Positions 6,295 to 10,941 of a stretch of 10,941 nt of DNA are shown here, in pieces. The DNA comes from Acidobacteriaceae bacterium (GTDB lineage Bacteria; Acidobacteriota; Terriglobia; Terriglobales; Acidobacteriaceae). The position numbers and the translations under genes are program-made. Positions within the stretch are counted from its first letter, which is position 1; the number at the start of each line of letters is the position of its first letter. The notes beneath the pieces were generated by a model. It was not told where the DNA came from, ran no database searches, and was given only the letters and a program-made list of their open reading frames with translations. The stretch spans positions 1 through 10,941 of the forward strand of contig JASHUF010000495.1 in the NCBI GenBank assembly GCA_030040175.1, in the 5' to 3' direction.

Positions 6295-7124
6295 CGCTGG
6301 CTCCTTGCAGATTTTTTCGCGGCCGATCGAGATTCCCGCTGCCGCGAAGCTTCATACAGCAGCACGCTGGCCGCAACCGCCGCGTTGAGGCTCTCCACCG
6401 GGCCGGGGCAGGGAATCGTGATGGATCCATCCGTACGCGCAGCCAATCCCCGCGGAACGCCGTTGCCCTCATTGCCGATCAGCAGGGCAGCCGGCGCCGT
6501 CAAATCCGCGCGGTCGGCGGGCTCGGCCTCCCGCGCTGCCGTCGCAAAAATCCTCACCCTCGCCTCGCGCAACCTTCGAAAGCATTCCTCCGCACTCGCC
6601 GCCAGCACCGGCACGCGAAACACGCTCCCGGCTGAAGCCCTCACCGCTTTCGCATTCCATGCACTCACGGTGCCTGGCAAACTCACCACCCCGCTTGCGC
6701 CAAACGCCTCGGCCGAACGCAGAATCGTCCCCAAATTCCCCGGATCCTGCACCCCCGCGAGCACCACAAGGAGAGGCGCTTCACCCCGCCGCGGCCCCAG
6801 CAAGCTCTCCCAACTCCACCTCGGCGGTTCCACCAGCGCCGCCATCGGCTGCGGTATCTCCGTTGCCAGCGCCGTATCCAGCAAGGTCTTCGGCAGCAGC
6901 ACGATCTCCGTTTCGCGCGGCAGCGCCACCCCCTCCAGCAGCCGCTCGGCCCCTTGCGCTACGAACACGCAGCGAACCACGAGATGCGCCCGCAACGCTT
7001 CCACGAGAAGATTGCGTCCTTCAATGCCCGCCGGAGCGTCGCCGCTGCGTTTCGCGGCCGCCAGCGTCCGCCGCAATTCCTTCAGCCGCGCGTTCTGTTT
7101 ACTCTGTACAATACGAACTGGCAT
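6291..7124 (-). CDS. SpoU/TrmH-family RNA 2'-O-methyltransferase (likely rRNA)
   Basis: This 277-residue SPOUT-class enzyme would transfer a methyl group from S-adenosylmethionine to a ribose 2'-OH in rRNA or tRNA. The N-terminal part (about 1-110) looks like the substrate-binding domain seen in RlmB/TsnR-type members. The catalytic domain carries motif 1, DPGNLGTILRSAEAFG (127-142, with Asn130 and Arg136), motif 2, LLIGNEGNGVP (214-224), and motif 3, IPCPGPVESLNAAVA (237-251, with Ser245 and Asn247), which form the trefoil-knot cofactor site. The basic C-terminal tail (about 260-277) is lineage-specific. The ATG at 7124 has AAGGAA ten bases upstream. The target nucleotide cannot be told from sequence: a 23S rRNA guanosine is likely, a tRNA less so. 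Its last codons contain the ribosome binding site for rarA and its TGA overlaps the rarA ATG. Confidence 0.92.
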   Translation of the reverse strand: MPVRIVQSKQNARLKELRRTLAAAKRSGDAPAGIEGRNLLVEALRAHLVVRCVFVAQGAERLLEGVALPRETEIVLLPKTLLDTALATEIPQPMAALVEPPRWSWESLLGPRRGEAPLLVVLAGVQDPGNLGTILRSAEAFGASGVVSLPGTVSAWNAKAVRASAGSVFRVPVLAASAEECFRRLREARVRIFATAAREAEPADRADLTAPAALLIGNEGNGVPRGLAARTDGSITIPCPGPVESLNAAVAASVLLYEASRQRESRSAAKKSARSQR

Positions 7125-7154
7125 CGGACAAAAATTCCTTCGTGTCTACAGCCG

Positions 7155-7160
7155 ATTCTA
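7155..7160 (-). promoter_or_regulatory. Possible -10 element for the methyltransferase-rarA operon
   Basis: On the minus strand this reads TAGAAT, one base from the -10 consensus, 30 bases before the ATG at 7124. A convincing -35 is not visible. The 151-bp spacer (7125-7275) is divergent and should contain promoters for both directions; I see no clear one for the plus strand. Confidence 0.3.
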
Positions 7161-7275
7161 AGCTTCCCGATGCGAAGCTCTCTTCGACGGCTCGCCAACT
7201 TGCACCACGGCTAGTGCTGTGATAGCTTCCGAGTTTGTAGCGTCTTCTTTGATTCGGGGATAGAGGTAGGCCTTC

Positions 7276-7920
7276 TTGTTCGCGGAAATCTTGCGCGTCC
7301 ATCCCGATGAACCCCAACCGGACCGGATCGACTCAATCGTCGCCAGCCTGCGCAAGGGCGATGTCATCGCCCTGCCCACAGACACGTTTTACGGGCTCGC
7401 CGTCGACCCCGTAAACCTGCGCGCGGTGGAGCGCATTTACCAGATCAAGACGCGGCAGAAACACAAGCCGCTCTCGCTTCTCATCTCCGGGCTGGCCCAG
7501 GCGTACGAGCTGGCCCGGGACTCCGATTCCATGCTTGACAAGCTGGCCGACCGCTTCTGGCCCGGCCCCCTCACCATCATCGTGCGCGCCGGCAGCAAGC
7601 TGCCCCTGCGCTCCACGGCCAACACCGGCAACGTGGCCCTGCGCGTGCCGGACGCCGCCATTCCGCGCGCCGTGGTGGAGCGCTTCGGTCTGCCCATCAC
7701 CGCCACGTCGGCCAATCTGCAGGGCGCCAGCGAGTGCACCCACGCCGGCTGTGTCCGCGACCAGATCGGCGATCGCATTCCCCTCATTGTCGACGGCGGT
7801 CCCACGGGCCGCTCTCTGCCCACCACCATCGTCGATCTCTCCCTGGGCCCCGGCCGCTGGGAGATTTTGCGCGAGGGCGCAATTCCCACCTCCGAAGTGG
7901 TCATGGTGCTGCAGCGGTAA
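7276..7920 (+). CDS. tsaC: L-threonylcarbamoyladenylate synthase (TsaC/Sua5/YwlC family)
   Basis: This enzyme condenses threonine, bicarbonate and ATP to threonylcarbamoyl-AMP, the first step in making the t6A modification at position 37 of tRNAs that read ANN codons. The 214-residue protein is a single YrdC domain without the C-terminal Sua5 domain, so TsaC-like in size. Visible motifs are PTDTFYGL at 34-41, the basic cluster KTRQKHKPLSLL at 58-69, WPGPLT at 95-100, ALRVP at 121-125, TSANLQG at 144-150 and GGPTGRSLPTTIVDL at 174-188, all typical of the nucleotide and threonine pocket. The start is TTG at 7276; GAGGTAGG at 7263-7270 lies five bases upstream and supports it, and no better ATG is in frame. 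The YdcF-type gene begins four bases after the stop. Small YrdC proteins with unknown roles (YciO) exist, but the motifs favour TsaC. Confidence 0.9.
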   Translation: MFAEILRVHPDEPQPDRIDSIVASLRKGDVIALPTDTFYGLAVDPVNLRAVERIYQIKTRQKHKPLSLLISGLAQAYELARDSDSMLDKLADRFWPGPLTIIVRAGSKLPLRSTANTGNVALRVPDAAIPRAVVERFGLPITATSANLQGASECTHAGCVRDQIGDRIPLIVDGGPTGRSLPTTIVDLSLGPGRWEILREGAIPTSEVVMVLQR

Positions 7921-7924
7921 CCGG

Positions 7925-8551
7925 ATGCTCATGCAACGCGGAACAGGCGCAAAGCGGCGCAGACCGGTGCTGGCTCTGCTGCTTGCCCTGTTCGTCGTGT
8001 TTGCCGCCGCAAGCGTGGCCTGGTGCCGCCTCGTCTACGTCCAGATCGAGCGCTACGCCAACCAGGACCAGGCCGCGCCCGCCGATGCCATCGGCGTCTT
8101 CGGCGCTGCCGAATACGACGGCCGGCCCTCACCGGTCTTTCGCGCGCGCCTCGATCACGCGCTCGATCTTTACCACCGCGGCATCGCGCCGCTCATCATC
8201 ACCCTCGGCGGCGAAGGCGGCGACGAGTACAGCGAGGGCTCCGTCGGCCGCGATTACCTCATGAGCCAGGGCGTTCCCGAGCACGCCATCATCGCCGAAA
8301 CCGAGAGCCGCAACACCGAGGAGTCGGCGCGCCGTATCGCCGTGATTGCCCGCGCCAACGGCCTGCGCCGGCTCGTGATCGTCAGCGACGGAACCCATCT
8401 CTTCCGCATCCATGCCATCTGCTTGGCCGACGGCCTTGACGTGCTCACCTCGCCGCGCCCGCACCCCTCCGTCGAAGACAAGACCCTCGAAGCCGAGCGC
8501 CTCGCCCACGAAATTCTCAGTTACACCCTGTGGCGCCTTGGCCTGCACTGA
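7925..8551 (+). CDS. Membrane-anchored YdcF/SanA-family protein (DUF218)
   Basis: The 208-residue product has a basic N-terminus (KRRRP), one hydrophobic segment at about 14-37 and then a DUF218 domain expected on the outer face of the inner membrane. Family features are ADAIGVFGAAEYDGRPSP (53-70), the RLDHALDLYHRG helix, LIITLGGEG (90-98), GVPEHAIIAETESRNTEESA (split: GVPEHAI at 116-122, ETESRNTEESA at 125-135) and VSDGTHLFR at 153-161. SanA- and ElyC-type relatives affect envelope barrier or peptidoglycan lipid carrier metabolism, but the reaction is not established. The ATG at 7925 is four bases after the tsaC stop, without a strong ribosome binding site, so translation probably depends on coupling to tsaC; a second in-frame ATG at 7931 is an equally possible start. 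It converges on the DUF92 gene across a repeat-rich spacer. Confidence 0.86.
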   Translation: MLMQRGTGAKRRRPVLALLLALFVVFAAASVAWCRLVYVQIERYANQDQAAPADAIGVFGAAEYDGRPSPVFRARLDHALDLYHRGIAPLIITLGGEGGDEYSEGSVGRDYLMSQGVPEHAIIAETESRNTEESARRIAVIARANGLRRLVIVSDGTHLFRIHAICLADGLDVLTSPRPHPSVEDKTLEAERLAHEILSYTLWRLGLH

Positions 8552-8563
8552 AAAAAACAACCA

Positions 8564-8587
8564 GTCGGGGAGTCAGCAAGTCAGCAC
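8564..8587. repeat. Three units of the GTCAGCAA 8-bp tandem repeat
   Basis: Units GTCGGGGA, GTCAGCAA and GTCAGCAC follow the YdcF-type stop codon by 12 bases. The consensus is the same as in the ten-unit array at 1753-1832, and both arrays sit at the 3' end of a gene. The next base pair belongs to a hairpin arm, so the array and hairpin abut. Confidence 0.8.
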
Positions 8588-8607
8588 ACTCTCCCGTAGG
8601 GAGAGTG
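8587..8607. repeat. REP-like hairpin A (9-bp perfect stem, GTA loop)
   Basis: CACTCTCCC (8587-8595) pairs perfectly with GGGAGAGTG (8599-8607) around a GTA triloop. The core CCGTAGGGA is identical to that of the hairpin at 8658-8676. Short GC-rich hairpins of this kind are typical of REP-like dispersed elements; they could also act as transcription terminators between the convergent genes. Confidence 0.75.
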
Positions 8608-8615
8608 GAAGATAG

Positions 8616-8634
8616 CCCAGGGCGAAGCCCTGGG
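8616..8634. repeat. REP-like hairpin B (8-bp perfect stem, GAA loop)
   Basis: CCCAGGGC (8616-8623) pairs perfectly with GCCCTGGG (8627-8634) around GAA, followed on the plus strand by AAAA. Read from the minus strand this is a GC stem preceded by a T-run, not followed by one, so it is not a standard terminator in that direction. From memory, CCAGGGC-type palindromes of this form recur in several environmental phyla. Confidence 0.7.
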
Positions 8635-8657
8635 AAAAGTGCCCGGTCATTCCGCCT

Positions 8658-8676
8658 GCCGTTCCGTAGGGACGGC
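8658..8676. repeat. REP-like hairpin C (8-bp stem, GTA loop)
   Basis: GCCGTTCC (8658-8665) pairs with GGGACGGC (8669-8676) with one G-T wobble around GTA. It shares the CCGTAGGGA centre with hairpin A, 70 bases upstream, while the outer stem differs. Confidence 0.7.
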
Positions 8677-8728
8677 CGAATCCCGCCGCAAACCTGCCGC
8701 GCCTCCGGCCTCCGTATCGCCGTCAGCT

Positions 8729-8769
8729 GGGTGCCCCATCCTTGCCGCATTCTTTGCGGCAAGCGTGGG
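8729..8769. repeat. Dispersed palindromic repeat copy 2 (extended hairpin)
   Basis: CTTGCCGCA (8741-8749) pairs perfectly with TGCGGCAAG (8755-8763) around a 5-base loop. After one mismatch the stem extends through CCCAT (8735-8739) with GTGGG (8765-8769), using one G-T wobble. The 5' part, GGGTGCCCCATCCTTGC, aligns with the start of the hairpin at 1215-1231 (GGGTGGCCCACCCTCGC), which suggests one repeat family with diverged inner stems. Confidence 0.7.
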
Positions 8770-8805
8770 CAGGCAAGAACGCGCGCGGGCAAAAATGAGG
8801 AAGGT

Positions 8806-9672
8806 CTACCGTGCCATCGTCATCACCACCAGCGTCACCGCCGCTGCGCTCCCCGTCGAGAGACAATTCACCGCATCGTTGTTCAGCCAGCCTCGCTCTT
8901 CGAGGGTTGCGCCCAGCAGGCTGTCGAAAAATAGCCCGAAGACCGCCCCCGCGCTGCTCACCCAGAAGAAGCGCGCATCGCCGCGCAGTGCATACGTGCC
9001 CAGAGCGGCCACAACCGCCCCTGCGCCGAGGCCTGCCAGGGTTCCCGCCACGCTCACGGCTCCGTCCCGGCCGGGATCCACAACGCGCAGCGAAGTGATC
9101 ATGCGCGGCCCCCCGCCCAGCACCTGCCCGATCTCGGAAGAAACCGTGTCCGCCGCAGCCTCAGCCAGCGCCGCCACGCTCGCCGCAAATAAGGGCGCCA
9201 GTCCGTGCGTGAGCCCATGCGTACTGAAGAGCCAGAGTTTCGCCGCCTCGCCGCTGGCCAGCGCCGCCACGCCCAGGTTCGCCGCCACTTGCGACGCGGA
9301 TCGTCCTCTGCGCTTCTCTGCGGTTCCCATCTGCTCTTTGCGCGCGCGCCCCACGCGCGTGGCCGCAAAGGCAAGCAGCGAAACCGCCAGCACCGGCGCC
9401 AGGGCCGTGCGCCAGGGATTGAAAGGAACCGGCGCCGTCGAAAACATCAGCGCCGCCGTGATGGCCACGCCCGTTGCCGCGGCAGACGGCGTGGCTGCGC
9501 GCAGAATCCAGGTCACCAGGCCAAGCAGCGCGCTCGCGCCCCACGTCCACGCGGCTACGCGCGGCTCCTGCACGGTCCAGAAGCGGGTTTCCAGCACCAG
9601 GTCTGCGCCTACAAACGGCAGCACCAGCAGCAACACCAGCTTCGATTGCCACTCCAGTTTGGGTAGAGCCAC
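8806..9672 (-). CDS. DUF92 / TMEM19-family integral membrane protein
   Basis: This 288-residue polytopic membrane protein shows hydrophobic segments at about 11-25, 40-57, 66-80, 90-105, 155-172, 206-228, 235-253 and 275-286. DUF92 hallmarks are present: GRSASQVAANLGVAA at 123-137, EAAADTVSSEIG at 171-182, SLRVVDPGRDGAVS at 194-207, GTLAG at 210-214, FFDSLLGATLE at 248-258 and LNNDAVNCLSTG at 263-274. The best-known relative is plant and cyanobacterial VTE6, a phytyl-phosphate kinase, so a CTP-dependent polyprenyl- or phytyl-phosphate kinase activity is conceivable, but that is inference. The start is GTG at 9672: an in-frame TGA lies just upstream, and no strong ribosome binding site is seen, so a downstream GTG/TTG near residue 11-15 remains possible. 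It faces the GH31 gene divergently and the YdcF-type gene convergently. Confidence 0.85.
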   Translation of the reverse strand: MALPKLEWQSKLVLLLVLPFVGADLVLETRFWTVQEPRVAAWTWGASALLGLVTWILRAATPSAAATGVAITAALMFSTAPVPFNPWRTALAPVLAVSLLAFAATRVGRARKEQMGTAEKRRGRSASQVAANLGVAALASGEAAKLWLFSTHGLTHGLAPLFAASVAALAEAAADTVSSEIGQVLGGGPRMITSLRVVDPGRDGAVSVAGTLAGLGAGAVVAALGTYALRGDARFFWVSSAGAVFGLFFDSLLGATLEERGWLNNDAVNCLSTGSAAAVTLVVMTMAR

Positions 9673-9693
9673 GATTCATCGTACCGTCCCCGA

Positions 9694-9752
9694 TTCCGAA
9701 CCGGAAAGCGCGACCGCCTTCCCCCGCAGTCGATCTGTTTACACTGTTACAC
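9694..9752 (+). promoter_or_regulatory. Possible promoter/operator region of the GH31 gene
   Basis: The 118-bp divergent spacer contains a small palindrome, TTCCG-AAC-CGGAA (9694-9706), a TACACT that could serve as a -10 (9740-9745), and TTACAC repeated directly at 9739-9744 and 9747-9752. No good -35 is visible at normal spacing. This could be an operator for a sugar-responsive regulator, but nothing in the window confirms it. Confidence 0.25.
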
Positions 9753-9790
9753 GCGGCGCGTTTTCCCCCGCCGTGCCCACGGAGCCTCTC

Positions 9791-10941
9791 TTGAACAAGT
9801 CCTGGTTGAGCGCCGCTTTCTTTGCTGGTATCGCAATCGCTGCGTCTTTCGCTCACGCGCAGGCGCCGGTCACGTCGCAGCAGCAAAAGTCGATCACCGA
9901 GGTGCTGCAGACCGCCACGCCGCCGGTCCCCGGCAATCGCCTGGAAATCAACCGCCAGGGCGAGACCATCGTCTTCGAGCCCTACGCGCCGAACATCCTC
10001 CGCGTGACCCTGAGCCTGAATCACCAGGCCGCGCTCGCCGGCCCCGGGTACGGCATCATCGCCCAGCCGGCGGCCGACGGCTGGCAGATTCATCGCACGC
10101 TTACACACATTTCGTATCAGTCGTCGCGCCTGGTCGCCGCCCTCGCCGTGCCCCAGCCCGCGCCGAAGACTCAGAAACTGCCCGACACCGCGAAGTATTT
10201 CAGCGGCTCCACGCCCGGCGCATACATCCGCTTCTCTACGCCGCAGGGCACAACGCTCCTCGAGCTCACCGGCTGGTCGCAGGAAGTGCTCAATCACAAA
10301 GCCGGCGATACCGATCTCTTCTACGACCGCCGGCCCACCGATCCCCAGTTCAACCGCGTGGGCGCTGTCTTTCGCTCGCCCGACGACGAGCACTACTACG
10401 GCCTCGGCCAGAACCAGGAAGGCTACCTCGATCATCGCGGCCATCCCGTCAATTGCTGGGCCGACTACGACGCTCCCGCGGCGCCCAGCTTCTGCGTGCC
10501 CTTTCTCCTCACCAACAAAGGCTACGGCCTGCTCTGGGACAATCCCTCCAAGACCACCATCGTTCCCGGCTTCAATGAAAGGACAACCTGGACTTCGCAG
10601 GTGGGCGATCGCGTCTCCTTCTTTGTGATCGCGGGCGCCACGGCCGACGAAATCTTCGCGGGCTACCGGCTGCTCACCGGCCCCACGCCGCTCTTGCCCA
10701 AGGCCGCCTATGGCTACATCCAGTGCAAGCAGCGCTACTCCACCCAGGACGAGGTGATGGCCGTCGCCAAGGGCTATCGCGACCGCCATCTCCCCGCTGA
10801 CGTCATCGTGGTCGACTGGTTCTACTACACCAACATGGGCCAGATGGACTTCGACCCCGTCGCCTGGCCCGATCCCGCGGCCATGAACCGGCAGCTCCAC
10901 GCCATGGGCTTTGAAACCATGATCAGCGTCTGGCCGCGCTT
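9791..10941 (+). CDS. Exported glycoside hydrolase family 31 protein, N-terminal part (runs off the window)
   Basis: 383 codons are present and the frame is still open at the window edge. GH31 enzymes are mostly alpha-glucosidases or alpha-xylosidases. The start is TTG at 9791, with GGAG at 9781-9784 six bases upstream. Residues 1-23 form a signal peptide (ending SFAHA before QAP), so the enzyme is exported. Residues about 30-270 form the beta-sandwich N-domain with YYGLGQNQEGYLDHRG (202-217) and GYGLLWDNPS. The TIM barrel begins near PLLPKAAYGYIQCKQRYS (YGYIQCKQRY from 307) and includes VVDWFYY with Asp342 and MDFDPVAWPDP. The catalytic nucleophile and acid/base lie beyond the window, so activity and specificity cannot be judged; the YGYIQCKQRY and DWFYY style is nearest to bacterial alpha-xylosidase/alpha-glucosidase members. 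No neighbouring sugar genes are visible. Confidence 0.9.
   Translation, partial: MNKSWLSAAFFAGIAIAASFAHAQAPVTSQQQKSITEVLQTATPPVPGNRLEINRQGETIVFEPYAPNILRVTLSLNHQAALAGPGYGIIAQPAADGWQIHRTLTHISYQSSRLVAALAVPQPAPKTQKLPDTAKYFSGSTPGAYIRFSTPQGTTLLELTGWSQEVLNHKAGDTDLFYDRRPTDPQFNRVGAVFRSPDDEHYYGLGQNQEGYLDHRGHPVNCWADYDAPAAPSFCVPFLLTNKGYGLLWDNPSKTTIVPGFNERTTWTSQVGDRVSFFVIAGATADEIFAGYRLLTGPTPLLPKAAYGYIQCKQRYSTQDEVMAVAKGYRDRHLPADVIVVDWFYYTNMGQMDFDPVAWPDPAAMNRQLHAMGFETMISVWPR

Larger units (their letters stand above)
8552..8805. other. Gene-free convergent spacer made largely of repeats
   Basis: This 254-bp stretch separates two convergent genes and I see no gene in it. It holds, in order, a run of seven A, three 8-bp repeat units (8564-8587), three short-loop perfect or near-perfect hairpins (8587-8676), about 50 bases with no recognised structure, and a longer hairpin (8729-8769). 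The plus-strand open frame that crosses it (8530-8934) has no family resemblance and is built from these repeats. Confidence 0.7.

Noticed and set aside
5914..7161. 415-residue plus-strand open frame opposite rarA and the methyltransferase
   Set aside because: It is antisense to two firmly identified genes and is Arg/Ser/Ala/Pro-rich low complexity.
8530..8934. 134-residue plus-strand open frame across the repeat-rich spacer
   Set aside because: It is encoded mainly by hairpins and repeats, overlaps the 3' end of the DUF92 gene antisense, and has no domain resemblance.
9161..10900. 579-residue minus-strand open frame across the GH31 and DUF92 genes
   Set aside because: It lies antisense to two genes with clear family motifs, has low-complexity Gly/Ala/Arg/Val composition typical of GC-rich shadow frames, and shows no recognisable domain.

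Overview
The window is GC-rich bacterial DNA (by eye about 62-65% G+C), densely packed with housekeeping and envelope genes on both strands. I see no phage, plasmid, transposase, CRISPR or RNA gene. The protein flavour, exported GH31 and DsbD-type proteins, TTG/GTG starts and the style of intergenic repeats suggest an Acidobacteriota chromosome, probably the soil Terriglobia/Acidobacteriaceae group. That placement is inference from memory of such genomes, not a search result.

Layout. (1) 51-1194 (+): prfB, release factor 2, read through a classical +1 programmed frameshift at an in-frame TGA (126-128). (2) 1195-1321: a long imperfect hairpin followed by a 7-bp tandem repeat that ends 5 bp before the next start codon. 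(3) 1322-1765 (+): a small CoA-binding (YccU-type) protein whose last codons and stop lie inside a 10-unit, 8-bp tandem repeat (1753-1832). A dispersed-repeat-like block with a 16-bp perfect palindrome follows. (4) 2045-4207 (+): a full-length DsbD/ScsB-type thiol-disulfide reductase, then 4286-4921 (+), an exported redoxin-fold protein; the two look like a periplasmic redox pair. (5) 7124-4930 (-): a SpoU/TrmH-family RNA 2'-O-methyltransferase and rarA, joined by an ATGA stop/start overlap. (6) 7276-8551 (+): a TsaC/Sua5-type tRNA threonylcarbamoyladenosine enzyme and a membrane-anchored YdcF/SanA-type protein, 4 bp apart. (7) 8552-8805: a gene-free block packed with hairpins and repeats, related to the repeats at 1215-1260 and 1753-1832. 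(8) 9672-8806 (-): a DUF92/TMEM19-type membrane protein. (9) 9791 to the window end (+): the N-terminal part of an exported GH31 glycosidase.

Three genes serve translation (prfB, the tRNA t6A enzyme, the RNA methyltransferase), one serves replication-fork maintenance (rarA), and the rest work in or across the envelope. The genes belong to known families. The less explained content is between them: at least four kinds of short repeat or palindrome in the spacers, two of which recur about 7 kb apart. I found no convincing sign of an undescribed multi-gene system.
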